A DNA stretch of 64,000 nucleotides from G964291335 sp964291335 (GCA_964291335.2 OZ219748.1:2232001-2296000), one strand, 5' to 3'; positions 24,307 to 33,396 are shown, numbered from the stretch's first letter. The notes: a model not told the origin generated them from the sequence alone. Made by a program: numbers and translations.

Positions 24307-26784
24307 TTAACCAATCACCACGTTTACCAGACGGCCCGGCACGTAAATGGCCTTATTGACCACCTTGCCTTCGGTATATGCCTGCACCCGCTCGCTGGCC
24401 AGAGCCAGGCGGTGGGCGGTGGACTCGTCAATGCCGGCCGGAACTTCAATCCGGTCTCTGACCTTGCCATTCACCTGCACCACCAGAGTAATCGTCTCCG
24501 CGGCGGCCTGCTCCTCGTCCCATGCTGGAAAGGGCTGGCTATGGATGCTGTAAGCGTGTCCGGTACGTTCCCACAACTCCTCGGAAATATGGGGCGCAAT
24601 GGGGGCCAGCATCAGCAGGAACTTTTCCACACACTCCCGCCAGGTTGCAGCGTCGATGCTGGCTTCGGCCCAGACCCGGCTCAGGTGGTTAACCAGCTCC
24701 ATCAGCGAGGCGATCGCCGTATTGAACTTGAACCGGTCCAGGTCGTGGTAGCACTTGCGAACCGTCTGGTGCAAAACCCGCATGGTATCCCGAACCGCCT
24801 GCGGGTCAGCCGGCGAGGAATCCAGATCAGCCGGGCTGCGTTCCACCAGGCCCCAAACCCGGTTCAACCAGCGGGCCACCCCGTTGATGCCCACATCGCT
24901 CCAAGGCCCCCCCTGATCCCAGGGGCCGATGAACATAAGGAAGCAGCGCACCGCATCCGCCCCCATCGTGCCAACCACATCATCCGGGTTGACTACATTG
25001 CCGCGGCTTTTGCTCATCTTTTCGTGGTCGGAACCAAGAATTACCCCCTGATTGAAAAGGCGCAGGAAGGGTTCATCAAAGTCCACCAACCCCAAATCCC
25101 GCATGGCCTTGATGAAGAAGCGGGAGTAAAGCAGGTGCAGGACGGCATGCTCGGCTCCGCCGGTGTACTGGTCAACGGGCAGCCATTGCCGCAGCAGTGT
25201 CGGGTCGAAAGGGCCGTCCTGGTACTGGGGGCTGACATAGCGCAGGAAGTACCAGGAAGAATCCACAAAGGTATCCATTGTGTCGGTTTCCCGGCGGGCC
25301 GGCTCGCCGCATTGAGGGCAGGGAGCGTTGCGGAAGGCCCGGTGGGTCGCCAGAGGAGACTCGCCGGTGGGCCTGAATTCAGCGTCCTCCGGCAGCAGAA
25401 CCGGCAAGTCCGGTTCAGGCGTCGGGACGACGCCACAGCCCTCGCAGTAGATTATGGGTATTGGCGTACCCCAGTAACGCTGACGGGAAATGAGCCAGTC
25501 GCGCAGCCGATAAGAGGTGGTGCGCTGCCCCCAGCCCTGCTTTGCCACATCGTCAGCAATGGCTGCCAGGCCTTCCGCATTGGTCATACCCTCGTACTTG
25601 CCGCAATTGGTCATGAACCCGTCGCCCAGATAGGCTTCCGTCGGCTCCCGTCCATCCCAGTCAATGGGGGCAATCACGGTGCGAACCGGCAGACCGTACC
25701 GGCGCGCGAAGGCATAGTCCCGCTCATCGTGGGCCGGCACGCCCATCACGGCGCCGGTGCCATAAGTGGTAAGCACATAATCGGCGGTGAATATGGGAAC
25801 CCGCTCACCGTTAAGTCGGTTTACGGCATAACTCCCCAAAGGCACGCCGGTCTTTTCCTGGTCCGCCGACAGCCGCTCAATTTCCGAAGATTGCCTGGCC
25901 TGGTCAACGTAAGCGGCCACGGCGCCCCGCTGTTCAGCGGTGGTCAGCGGCTCCACCAGGGGATGCTCCGGGGCCAGGACGAGGAAAGTAACCCCAAAAA
26001 TAGTATCGATGCGCGTAGTGAAGGTGCGAATTTCCTTTTCCGGCAGGTTGCAGTGGCCAATATCGAAGCCGATTTCCACTCCCTCGCTGCGGCCGATCCA
26101 ATTCCGCTGCATCATCAGAATTTTTTCCGGCCAGTCCACCAGACCACTGAAATCCAGCAATTCATCGGCATAGTCAGTAATCTTGAGGAACCACTGCTCC
26201 AGGTCGCGGCGGGTTACCACGGCGCCGCAGCGTTCGCAGTTGCCGTTTACCACCTGTTCGTTGGCTAACACCGTTTGGCAAGAGGTACACCAGACCACCG
26301 GCGCCTCGGCGCGATAGGCCAGCCCCTGCTCGTAAAACTTGAGAAAAAACCACTGATTCCAACGGTAATATTCAGGCAGACAGCATATTACCTCCCGTTC
26401 CCAATCGTAAACGGCCCCAATGGAACGCAGCTGGCTGCGCATATTCTCGATATTGCCGATAGTCCACTTATACGGGTGAGTCCCCCGGCTGATGGCGGCG
26501 TTCTCGGCCGGCAGCCCGAAGGCATCGAAACCGATGGGATGCAGCACGTTATAGCCTTGCATCCTCCGGAAGCGCGCATGGCAGTCAGCCGGGGCCATGG
26601 CATACCAATGGCCTATGTGCAAGTCGCCGGAAGGGTAAGGGTACATGGTCAGGTCATACCATTTGGGCCGGTCAGCATCGTCCTTCACCCGATACAGTTC
26701 ATCCTGGGCCCAACGCTCCTGCCATTTGCGGTCAATCTCCACCGGATTGAACCGCAGTTCAACCTGTCGAGACGAGGTCGTCAT
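24307..26784 (-). CDS. leuS: Leucyl-tRNA synthetase
   Basis: 825-residue class I aminoacyl-tRNA synthetase of bacterial type. HIGH motif at 56-59 (GDLHIGHWYAM), a CP1 editing domain with TFGTGAVMGVPAHDERDY-like sequence (TTYGTGAVM), zinc-type CxxC pairs (CTSCQ...CERC and CEGC...CPQC), KMSKS in HEKMSKSRGN, and the anticodon-binding plus C-terminal domain (VNGKVRDRIEVPAG). ATG at 26784 follows GAGGTGAGA. The gene is divergent from xdhC, with a possible -10 TAATAT near 26820. Confidence 0.97.
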   Translation of the reverse strand: MTTSSRQVELRFNPVEIDRKWQERWAQDELYRVKDDADRPKWYDLTMYPYPSGDLHIGHWYAMAPADCHARFRRMQGYNVLHPIGFDAFGLPAENAAISRGTHPYKWTIGNIENMRSQLRSIGAVYDWEREVICCLPEYYRWNQWFFLKFYEQGLAYRAEAPVVWCTSCQTVLANEQVVNGNCERCGAVVTRRDLEQWFLKITDYADELLDFSGLVDWPEKILMMQRNWIGRSEGVEIGFDIGHCNLPEKEIRTFTTRIDTIFGVTFLVLAPEHPLVEPLTTAEQRGAVAAYVDQARQSSEIERLSADQEKTGVPLGSYAVNRLNGERVPIFTADYVLTTYGTGAVMGVPAHDERDYAFARRYGLPVRTVIAPIDWDGREPTEAYLGDGFMTNCGKYEGMTNAEGLAAIADDVAKQGWGQRTTSYRLRDWLISRQRYWGTPIPIIYCEGCGVVPTPEPDLPVLLPEDAEFRPTGESPLATHRAFRNAPCPQCGEPARRETDTMDTFVDSSWYFLRYVSPQYQDGPFDPTLLRQWLPVDQYTGGAEHAVLHLLYSRFFIKAMRDLGLVDFDEPFLRLFNQGVILGSDHEKMSKSRGNVVNPDDVVGTMGADAVRCFLMFIGPWDQGGPWSDVGINGVARWLNRVWGLVERSPADLDSSPADPQAVRDTMRVLHQTVRKCYHDLDRFKFNTAIASLMELVNHLSRVWAEASIDAATWRECVEKFLLMLAPIAPHISEELWERTGHAYSIHSQPFPAWDEEQAAAETITLVVQVNGKVRDRIEVPAGIDESTAHRLALASERVQAYTEGKVVNKAIYVPGRLVNVVIG

Positions 26785-27118
26785 CTTGTCTCACCTCATT
26801 GAAAGAACCGGGTTCCCATATATTAGCACAGAAAAGGCCATTAAATGCCCCTCGGCAGCGGCAGAATGCCCCGGCGCAGCGCCATCCGCCATCAGGGCAA
26901 GGGTCGGCCGGCGTTGGCCGCCGGCAAACATCCCGTGCTTCCCGCCGTCAAGTCAGCTTCCCGGTGAAGCGTTTTGTTCCTGCCGGCGGAACCGCGCCGT
27001 TTGTTTGGCGCAGCAAAATCTGGTAAGCTGAACCGGCAGTATGCTCTTGCTTAACCAGAGGCGCAAAACAAAGATGAAGCGTTGCCCGCTGCGGTAACGC
27101 CCGGAATGAGGGCAGACG
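26785..27118. other. Intergenic region between leuS and xdhC
   Basis: 334 bp without a convincing gene. The xdhC-proximal side has a 9-10 bp imperfect inverted repeat (27020-27028 CTGGTAAGC with 27049-27058) that could fold in the xdhC leader. No T-box or molybdenum-cofactor riboswitch consensus was recognised. Confidence 0.5.
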
Positions 27119-28246
27119 ATGAAGGAAGTAATTCAGGAAGCGCTCAACCTGCTTCAGAAGGAACAACCCTGCGTCCTGGCTACGGTAGTGCGCACCAAAG
27201 GTTCCACCCCCCAGAAGCCGGGTTCCATGCTGCTGGTCAGGCAGGACGGCAGCGGCGTAGGCACTCTGGGCGGCGGCTGTGTTGAGGGCGACATCTGGTT
27301 TGCCGCCCGGGAGATGCTCCGCAGCCACAGCGGGCCAGAGTTTAAGGACTATTACCTGAATGAAGATATTGCTGCCCGCGACGGCCTGGTTTGCGGCGGC
27401 TCCATGTATTTCTACCTGGAGCCAATGCGGGATGGCGCTGCGTTTCTGGATATTGGCCGCCAGGTGATTAGCGCCTACGAGGGAGGCGACCCGGTGGGGC
27501 TGGCTACGGTGGTAAATGCGCCGGAAGGGAACGCCGGTTTAGGCGCCAGGCTGCTGCTGCACCTGGACGGTTCCATTTCGGGTTCCCTGGGCAGCCCGGA
27601 ACTGGACCAACGGGCGGCGGCCGTGGCTCGCCAGGTGGCCGACGTCGGCGCCACGGAGAGTTTTACCACCGATGCCGGCGTGGAAGTCTTCGTTGCCGGG
27701 TTTACCACTCCGCCTACCCTGGCAGTTGTCGGCGGCGGACACGTGGGCAAGGCCACCGCCGATTTGGCCAACATGCTGGGCTACCGCGTCTTCATCGCCG
27801 ACGACCGGGCAGAGTTCGCCAACCCGGAGCGGTTTCCCTACGCCGACCAAACCGTGGTAACCAGCTATGACCAGTGGGCCGGGCAGCTGCCGATTAACGT
27901 GAATACCTTCATAGTAGTAGCTACCCGCGGCCATCGCTTTGATGATATGGCCCTGCAATCGGCCTTAACCACCCCCGCCCGGTACATCGGTTTAATGGGC
28001 AGCCGCCGCAAAAACCTGATGATTTACCAGCGTCTGCTGCAGGAAGGCGTGCCACTGGAACGCCTCAAGCAGGTTCACGCCCCCATTGGTCTGGACATCG
28101 GAGGCTTGCAGCCCGAAGAACTGGCGGTCAGCATCATGTCCGAAATTATAATGACCCGCCGCGGCGGTCAGGGCGGCCCCATGCAGCTGGATGAGCGGTA
28201 CATTGACCGGGTGGCCCGCCGGGTTCCTGACGCTGTAAACGCCTGA
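27119..28246 (+). CDS. XdhC/CoxI family protein (molybdenum-hydroxylase maturation factor)
   Basis: 375 residues. XdhC proteins bind molybdenum cofactor and help sulfurate and insert it into xanthine dehydrogenase-like enzymes. The N-terminal XdhC_CoxI domain has TKGSTPQKPGSMLLV and GTLGGGCVEGDIW; a C-terminal Rossmann domain begins LAVVGGGHVGKATADLA with FIADDRAEFANPERFP following, and ends with IGLMGSRRKN and HAPIGLDIGGLQPEELAVSI. It is followed after 23 nt by a MocA-like nucleotidyltransferase, the usual partner. The hydroxylase they serve is not in the window. Confidence 0.92.
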   Translation: MKEVIQEALNLLQKEQPCVLATVVRTKGSTPQKPGSMLLVRQDGSGVGTLGGGCVEGDIWFAAREMLRSHSGPEFKDYYLNEDIAARDGLVCGGSMYFYLEPMRDGAAFLDIGRQVISAYEGGDPVGLATVVNAPEGNAGLGARLLLHLDGSISGSLGSPELDQRAAAVARQVADVGATESFTTDAGVEVFVAGFTTPPTLAVVGGGHVGKATADLANMLGYRVFIADDRAEFANPERFPYADQTVVTSYDQWAGQLPINVNTFIVVATRGHRFDDMALQSALTTPARYIGLMGSRRKNLMIYQRLLQEGVPLERLKQVHAPIGLDIGGLQPEELAVSIMSEIIMTRRGGQGGPMQLDERYIDRVARRVPDAVNA

Positions 28247-28269
28247 TTGACCGGCCCGGAGCCCAGCCA

Positions 28270-28881
28270 ATGGCCCATACCATAGCCCTCTTGCTGGCCG
28301 CCGGCGAATCCCGGCGCATGGGAGAACCGAAGGCCCTGCTTCCCTGGCGGGGCCGAACCCTGCTGGCGCACCAGTTGGACGCTCTGCGTGGCGCCGGCGT
28401 TGACCGTACCCTGGTGGTGCTGGGGCACCGATACCGGGAACTGCTGCCGGAAGTGTCGGGCCAGGCCGGCGCCGAATGGGTCCTTAACCCCGACTACCGG
28501 CAGGGCAAAACCACCTCTATAAAGGCGGGCCTGGCGGCAATCGGTTCGCCGGCGCCGGCAAGCCTCTTAATCCTCAACGTGGACCAACCCCGCAGCCGGG
28601 AAATGCTGGAATACCTGCTGCGCCAGCACCGGGCCTCCCCGGCCCTGATTACCATCCCCACCTATCGGGGTCAGGGCGGACACCCCATTATTCTGGACGG
28701 TTCCCTGCTCCCGGAATTGATGCTGATTGAAGAGGAAACCCAGGGGCTGCGCGCCATAACGCAGCGTTACCGGGAAGCCGTCCGGCGAACCCCGGTGGCT
28801 GCGACGGAGGCCCTGTGGGACCTGAACACCCCGGAACAATACCGGGCGGCCCTGGGTGAAAGCTGCCCTGCTGACCGTTAG
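28270..28881 (+). CDS. MocA-like molybdenum cofactor nucleotidyltransferase
   Basis: 203-residue NTP-transferase fold protein that would attach CMP or GMP to molybdopterin cofactor. The nucleotide loop LLAAGESRRMGEPKALLPW is at 7-25, LNVDQPRS supplies the metal-binding Asp and GHPIILDGSLLPEL is typical of MocA/MobA-like members. Directly downstream of xdhC, it forms a cofactor-maturation pair. The choice between cytidylyl- and guanylyltransferase cannot be made from sequence alone. Confidence 0.9.
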   Translation: MAHTIALLLAAGESRRMGEPKALLPWRGRTLLAHQLDALRGAGVDRTLVVLGHRYRELLPEVSGQAGAEWVLNPDYRQGKTTSIKAGLAAIGSPAPASLLILNVDQPRSREMLEYLLRQHRASPALITIPTYRGQGGHPIILDGSLLPELMLIEEETQGLRAITQRYREAVRRTPVAATEALWDLNTPEQYRAALGESCPADR

Positions 28882-28903
28882 CCCCGGCTTCCCGGGATAT
28901 TAA

Positions 28904-28943
28904 GGCAAAAAACAATCGGGGCCCGGCATTCCTGCCAGGCCCC
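28904..28943 (-). terminator. Rho-independent terminator
   Basis: On the minus strand, GGGGCCTGGCA, a GGAA loop and TGCCGGGCCCC form an 11-bp stem (one G-T) at 28918-28943, followed by GATTGTTTTTT. It closes the structured RNA candidate. Confidence 0.8.
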
Positions 28944-29240
28944 GACCTGCTTTCGCTTTCGGATCCCGCTTCTCGGTATTCACTACCGAATTAACCATTC
29001 CCAGCTTTCACGCTGGCGACCCCGGTTCCGGTCCAACTCGCGGGATCTCCTCTTGCCCTCTTCCCTGCCGGCGCAGCGCTCCTTTGATAACCCCTCCGGC
29101 TACCCGGATTGCCCCAACCCGGCAGGGACGCTACAAGGGAAAATCCATTTATGGTTCAGTTCGAAAACCTTGACCACTCTCCACCTCCTTTGCCGGATTC
29201 CGAAACAATCGGGGCATTCATGCCCGTCTTGCCCTGCAAA
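28904..29240 (-). ncRNA. Unassigned structured RNA candidate ending in an intrinsic terminator
   Basis: Minus-strand segment of about 335 nt with nested complementary arms and no good ORF. Pairings seen: 29119-29127 with 29063-29071 (CCCTGCCGG with CCGGCAGGG); 29040-29046 with 28963-28969 (ATCCCGC with GCGGGAT) enclosing at least two hairpins, CCAGC-GTGAAA-GCTGG (29001-29016) and CGGTA-GTGAA-TACCG (28974-28988); then a strong terminator (28904-28943). The two enclosed hairpins share a GUGAA loop. A TTGACA box lies at 29266-29271. No signature of RNase P, tmRNA, 6S, T-box, cobalamin, SAM, TPP or glycine RNAs was recognised. It could also be a structured 3' UTR of the upstream MFS gene. Confidence 0.5.
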
Positions 29241-29241
29241 C

Positions 29242-29271
29242 AGGCTATCAGACCGGCTGATGTCTTGTCAA
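29242..29271 (-). promoter_or_regulatory. Possible promoter of the structured RNA
   Basis: Minus-strand TTGACA (29266-29271), 18-nt spacer and TAGCCT (29242-29247). The -35 is perfect and the -10 poor (T1, A2, T6 kept). Confidence 0.3.
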
Positions 29272-29307
29272 CCGATTTCAGGCGGAATTGGTCTGACTTC
29301 TGAACCA

Positions 29308-30663
29308 TCAGCTTAAGGCCATTTTCGTCAGCTCCCGGGGCTTGTTGGGAATCAGCAAGGAAACCAGCAGCCCGGCAAAATAGATGGCAGCAGTAATGTA
29401 AAAACCATACTGCCAGCCATTGTTGTTCCGGCCGAACCATTCCACCGAACCGAAAATCACCAAAGCGGCTGCCGCCCCGAACAGCGTATTGTTCCCCCAC
29501 ATCATGCCCAGGAAGCTGGACTCCAGACGGCGACCGGCCGCAATGTCCGCAGCGGCGGCCTGGGTCAGGTTGTTGACCGAAAAATTCAGCACCCCATACA
29601 GGGCGACAAACAGGGTAATCCAGGCAGTGTAGCCGCCCGCCTGCTGTCCGCTCCAGATTATCCCCAGCGTCAAAAAGGTGGTTACGGCCATCACGAAAAT
29701 GATAATAGCCCGGCGCCCGATGCGGTCCGAAAGGTCGCCAATCATCGGCCCGATTACTATGCCCGGCCCCACCATCAGAGCTACGTGGACCGCCGCTTGA
29801 AAAGCCCCCACGCCCAGCGCCTGAATCATGTAAAGAGGCACCAGGAATACCAGAGACCGATCGGCCATTCCCCGCACGGCGGAAACGGTGAAGATGGCCC
29901 ACATGCCAGTGCCGTTGAAGGCATCCTTCAGCCCCGCCCAGTTGACCCGGATGCGCTGGCTCAGGTCAACCCCTTCGGGCCTGGCCCCGCCGGCATGCCG
30001 CAGCAGGAAAAATATTATCACGCTCGAAGTGAACATTATGGGAGTGCTGAAACCCAGCACCCAGCGCCAGCCGATTTCACCCCAAGGCATGGTAAGAGAG
30101 AAAAGGCTGGTTTCCTCGCCGCCGCTGCTGATGTTCCAGGCCAGCGCGCCGGCCACCAGCATACCGGCCACCATCGGCCCCAGAACGTCGCCAATGCTGC
30201 CCATGGAGCGGTGCATCGAAATAAAGAAACCCCGCCGGGCAGGAAACCGCCGCGCCAGCAGACCCAGTGCCGGCGGGTGCCACAATGCGCTGCCCATAGA
30301 CCCCAGGGCCAGGGCGGCCAGAATCAGTATATAACTGGGGGCAATAGACATCAGCAGGTAACCTACGCCGATGCTGAAGGCGCTGCCGGACAGCACCCAG
30401 GATACCCGATGGTGGAACAGGTCCACCAGAAAGCCGCCGGCCGTGCTGGTAACTCCGCCAAAAACCGAGCGCACCACTACAATCAGCCCTACCTGAAAAG
30501 CCCCCAGGCCCAGATCGGCAGCGATGATGGCGGCCAGAAAGGGTATGGTATGCGCGTAGAAATGCTCGAAGGCATGGGCGCCGATTACCGTCGTCGCCAT
30601 TACCGAATTCCGGGTTCGTTCCTCTTGACCAGCCGGAGGGACTGCTACGGAGGTTGCCGCCAC
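29308..30663 (-). CDS. Major facilitator superfamily transporter
   Basis: 451 residues with about 12 helices. AFQVGLIVVVRSVFGG, the loop ALGSMGSALWHPPALGLLARRFPARRG and GDLSDRIGRRAIIIFV (second-half MFS motif) identify the family, with likeness to fosmidomycin-resistance/efflux-type carriers through the WHPPALG motif. The start is GTG at 30663 after AGGAGGTGA. A TATAAT (30754-30759 on this strand) lies about 90 nt upstream. It is divergent from the metallophosphoesterase. The substrate is unknown. Confidence 0.87.
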   Translation of the reverse strand: MAATSVAVPPAGQEERTRNSVMATTVIGAHAFEHFYAHTIPFLAAIIAADLGLGAFQVGLIVVVRSVFGGVTSTAGGFLVDLFHHRVSWVLSGSAFSIGVGYLLMSIAPSYILILAALALGSMGSALWHPPALGLLARRFPARRGFFISMHRSMGSIGDVLGPMVAGMLVAGALAWNISSGGEETSLFSLTMPWGEIGWRWVLGFSTPIMFTSSVIIFFLLRHAGGARPEGVDLSQRIRVNWAGLKDAFNGTGMWAIFTVSAVRGMADRSLVFLVPLYMIQALGVGAFQAAVHVALMVGPGIVIGPMIGDLSDRIGRRAIIIFVMAVTTFLTLGIIWSGQQAGGYTAWITLFVALYGVLNFSVNNLTQAAAADIAAGRRLESSFLGMMWGNNTLFGAAAALVIFGSVEWFGRNNNGWQYGFYITAAIYFAGLLVSLLIPNKPRELTKMALS

Positions 30664-31054
30664 TTTCGTTCACCTCCTGTTTCCGCATTGATTCAGCCGG
30701 GCAGCCGGCTTTCGCCGGATTGCCCCTCGCCAGGTTAACCCGATTTGGGGCTGATTATACTACCTTGAATGCGCATTCGTCCGGGGCTGTCCCGCTTTGC
30801 CCGTGGCAATTGTCGGGAAGTGAATACCCGGCCTTTCCCGTCCGCTGACCTGGTTCCGCAATCCCGGAACATCTGCTGTATTGCCGGGGCAGCGGCAACG
30901 GTCAGGGCCGGCAGCAACAGTATGCGCGCCTGCCGGGGTGCGTTTGCCGGGCGCTGCAAGGTTGACTGGTCGTTATAATAAGCCTTAACCGGCTCGCGGG
31001 CCAGCAGGTTTGGCCCCCGGCCTGGCGAAACGCAGCAGCGGGCAAGGTTTTTTT
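30664..31054. other. Divergent intergenic region
   Basis: 391 bp between the MFS gene (minus) and the phosphoesterase (plus). It contains a minus-strand TATAAT at 30754-30759 for the MFS gene and a plus-strand TATAAT at 30974-30979 about 75 nt before the phosphoesterase, neither with a good -35. No ORF with coding character was seen. Confidence 0.5.
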
Positions 31055-31846
31055 ATGCGGGCATTAATTGTTTCGGATGTTCACGCCAACCTGGCGGCTC
31101 TGGAAGCGGTGGTGGCCGACGCCCGGAAACGAGGCGGGTTCGACGTTATCTGGAGCCTGGGCGACATGGTTGGCTATGGCCCCTGGCCGGGGGAATGCCT
31201 GGACTTGCTGCGCAGCTATCCATTGGTGGCGGTTGCCGGCAATCACGACCATGCTGCGCTGCACCTGCGGGAGACCGCCGACTTCAACAACGCCGCCGCC
31301 GTTGCGGCCCGCTGGACCGCCCGGCAGCTGCGTCCGCGGCATCGCACCTTCCTGGCAAAGCTGCCTATGGTCGCTGTCGTGCCTCCGTTTACCCTGGTCC
31401 ACGGCAGTTTGCGGTCGCCCCTTCGGGAATACCTGCTCAACCCTGAAGCGGCACGGGCCACCTTCGCCCGGTTAACCACCCAATATTGCCTTGTAGGACA
31501 TTCGCACATACCCTTCCGCTGTCCGGAAAACCCGCCGGAAAACCCGCCGGAGAACCCGCCGGAAAACCCGCCGGAAAACCCGGAAGAAGCCGGGTTCGAA
31601 GCCTTTACTGAAGATGAAGCGTTTGCCCTGGATAACGGACGCTGGCTGCTGAACCCGGGCAGCGTAGGGCAGCCCAGGGACTACGATCCGCGGCCCAGCT
31701 ACGCCCTTTATGACGACGGCGCAGGAAGCCGGCCCGGCTCGGTGGCGCGGCATCGGGTAACTTATAACATAGCTGCCACCCAGGAAAAAATGCGGCAGGC
31801 CGGCCTGCCCCGGCCATTGATTGACCGCTTGAACCACGGGGTTTAG
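31055..31846 (+). CDS. Calcineurin-like metallophosphoesterase with in-frame PENP repeat
   Basis: About 263 residues. The metal-site motifs are in order: SDVHANLAALEAV (D-x-H), SLGDMVGYGPWPGECLD (GD), VAGNHDHA (GNHD), TLVHGSLRSP (H) and LVGHSHIPF (GHxH). LNPGSVGQPRDYDPRPSYALYD is typical of YfcE/DUF-type phosphodiesterases. ATG at 31055 (MRALIVSDVHAN) is chosen because the core fold starts there. After the GHSH motif, a five-fold PENP repeat (31523-31582) inserts a flexible proline-rich loop before the last strands. Confidence 0.88.
   Translation: MRALIVSDVHANLAALEAVVADARKRGGFDVIWSLGDMVGYGPWPGECLDLLRSYPLVAVAGNHDHAALHLRETADFNNAAAVAARWTARQLRPRHRTFLAKLPMVAVVPPFTLVHGSLRSPLREYLLNPEAARATFARLTTQYCLVGHSHIPFRCPENPPENPPENPPENPPENPEEAGFEAFTEDEAFALDNGRWLLNPGSVGQPRDYDPRPSYALYDDGAGSRPGSVARHRVTYNIAATQEKMRQAGLPRPLIDRLNHGV
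31523..31582 (+). repeat. 12-bp tandem repeat, five units, inside the phosphoesterase gene
   Basis: Units ccggaaaacccg at 31523, 31535, 31547 (one A to G change), 31559 and 31571. Each adds four codons (PENP), so length changes keep the frame. Confidence 0.92.
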
Positions 31847-31976
31847 CGCGCCAAAGGGCTGCTCAGCCCCCATTGCAATGGTTGAACGGCAATGGTTGAA
31901 AGCATTCTTTCAGCAGACTGACTGGCAGCGGCCGGCTTTGCCGTACCGGCCCGGCCGCCGGACTCTGCTATTTCTA

Positions 31977-32006
31977 TTGACAAGCCGGGGAAACTATTGT
32001 TAGTCT
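31977..32006 (+). promoter_or_regulatory. Possible promoter for the tRNA pair
   Basis: TTGACA at 31977-31982 with TAGTCT at 32001-32006 (18-nt spacer), about 44 nt before tRNA-Lys. The -10 match is weak. Confidence 0.35.
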
Positions 32007-32049
32007 TTGCCAACTTGGTAATAGTAATAATTTGGTTTTATTGTGGTCT

Positions 32050-32125
32050 GGCCCGCTAGCTCAACTGGCAGAGCAACGGACTCTTAATCCGTAGGTTCTC
32101 GGTTCGACCCCGAGGCGGGTCACCA
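32050..32125 (+). tRNA. tRNA-Lys (anticodon CUU)
   Basis: Full cloverleaf: acceptor GGCCCGC with GCGGGTC, D-arm TAGCTCAACTGGCAGAGCA, anticodon stem ACGGA with TCCGT enclosing CTCTTAA (anticodon CTT), T-loop GGTTCGACCCC, and an encoded CCA end. Confidence 0.95.
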
Positions 32126-32164
32126 GTTTTGATACTGAACATTCTTCGTTTTTGGTTCTGACCC

Positions 32165-32249
32165 GGGGAAGTGTCGGAATTGGAAGACGAGCATGACTTA
32201 GGATCATGTGCTGAAAAGCGTGGGAGTTCGAGCCTCCCCTTCCCCACCA
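32165..32249 (+). tRNA. tRNA-Leu (anticodon UAG)
   Basis: Type II tRNA: acceptor GGGGAAG with CTTCCCC, anticodon stem CATGA with TCATG enclosing CTTAGGA (anticodon TAG), a long variable arm, T-loop TTCGAGC and an encoded CCA end. Confidence 0.93.
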
Positions 32250-32340
32250 CCGGGCGTTGTCCGGCGGGCGCGCCCCACTCTTGACATACCGGAAACGGCG
32301 TGGAAAATTAACCACCATTGCGACGCTTAAGGGAGGTCAG

Positions 32341-33396
32341 GTGGCTACACTGCTGGAAGTTAAAGACCTTAAAACTCACTTCTACACCTTCGAAGGTGTG
32401 GTTAAGGCGGTCGACGGCGTTTCCTATGAGGTTGAAGAAGGCGAAACGCTGGGGCTGGTGGGTGAGAGCGGCTGCGGCAAGAGCGTCAGCGCCCTGTCCC
32501 TGATGCGCCTCATTCCCGACCCGCCGGGCAAAATCGTCGATGGCGAAATCCTCTTCGAGAACGAAGACATTCTGAAAATTGACATGGATGACATGCGCCG
32601 GATCCGGGGCGCCAAAATGTCGATGGTTTTCCAGGAACCTATGACCTCCCTGAACCCGGTGCTCACCCTGGACCGTCAACTAAGCGAAACCCTGCAATTG
32701 CACAAGGGCCTCAGCCGGGACGAATCCCGCCATGCGTCAATCGACCTGCTGGCCCGGGTCGGTATCCCCGACGCCGAGCGCCGGGTTCGCCAATACCCCC
32801 ACCAGTTCAGCGGCGGTATGCGCCAGCGCGTGATGATTGCCATGGCCCTCAGCTGCAACCCCAAGCTGATTATCGCCGATGAGCCGACTACGGCCCTTGA
32901 CGTTACCATTCAGGCCCAAATCCTCGAGCTGATGAAGTCCCTCACCAGCGAGTTCGGCGTCTCCCTCATCGTAATTACCCACAACCTGGGCGTAGTGGCC
33001 CGCTATGCCGACCGTATGAACATAATGTACGCCGGCCGGATTATCGAACGCGGCGCCGCCCGGGAAGTTTACAGCAACCCCCGCCATCCTTATACGGTGG
33101 GCTTGCTTAAGTCGGTTCCCCGGCTGGACCTGCCCCGCCGGGCCAAGTTGGACCCCATCGAAGGCCAGCCCCCCGACCTGATTAACCTGCCGCCGGGCTG
33201 CGCCTTCCGGGGCCGGTGCCGCTGGGCAGTGGATAAGTGCGCCACCGAAACGCCGCCCCTGCTGCTGGTGAATGAAGGCCACTGGTCCGCTTGCTGGCGT
33301 TCCGAAGACCTGGGCCCCTCGGCGCTGGACTTCCTGATTCAAGAGCCGGATCAGGAAGCCCCCGCCGCTGACGGGGCCAATTCCGGCAGCGAATAA
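32341..33396 (+). CDS. oppD: Oligopeptide/dipeptide ABC transporter ATP-binding protein (OppD/DppD-like)
   Basis: 351-residue ABC ATPase. Walker A GESGCGKS, Q-loop VFQEPMTSLNP, signature FSGGMRQRV, Walker B LIIADEPTTALD and the switch His in VITHNLGVV. The C-terminal oligopeptide_HPY domain (NPRHPYTVGLL, PPGCAFRGRC with cysteine-rich tail) marks the Opp/Dpp/nickel group. GTG at 32341 follows GGGAGG; the frame is open upstream to 32257 but lacks family likeness. It pairs with oppF, but permease and binding-protein genes are absent from the window. Confidence 0.92.
   Translation: MATLLEVKDLKTHFYTFEGVVKAVDGVSYEVEEGETLGLVGESGCGKSVSALSLMRLIPDPPGKIVDGEILFENEDILKIDMDDMRRIRGAKMSMVFQEPMTSLNPVLTLDRQLSETLQLHKGLSRDESRHASIDLLARVGIPDAERRVRQYPHQFSGGMRQRVMIAMALSCNPKLIIADEPTTALDVTIQAQILELMKSLTSEFGVSLIVITHNLGVVARYADRMNIMYAGRIIERGAAREVYSNPRHPYTVGLLKSVPRLDLPRRAKLDPIEGQPPDLINLPPGCAFRGRCRWAVDKCATETPPLLLVNEGHWSACWRSEDLGPSALDFLIQEPDQEAPAADGANSGSE

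Noticed and set aside
28882..29160. T-box or other aminoacyl/vitamin riboswitch on either strand
   Set aside because: No TGGNACCGCG T-box sequence, cobalamin box, SAM, TPP or glycine core was found, and no suitably placed downstream gene exists.
28904..29300. RNase P RNA or tmRNA
   Set aside because: The size is right, but the conserved GAGGAAAGTCC and ACAGAAA segments of RNase P and the tRNA-like ends of tmRNA are absent.
32056..32318. Small minus-strand ORFs (GRLELPRFSAHDPKS-like)
   Set aside because: These are translations of the tRNA genes on the opposite strand, a well-known annotation artefact.
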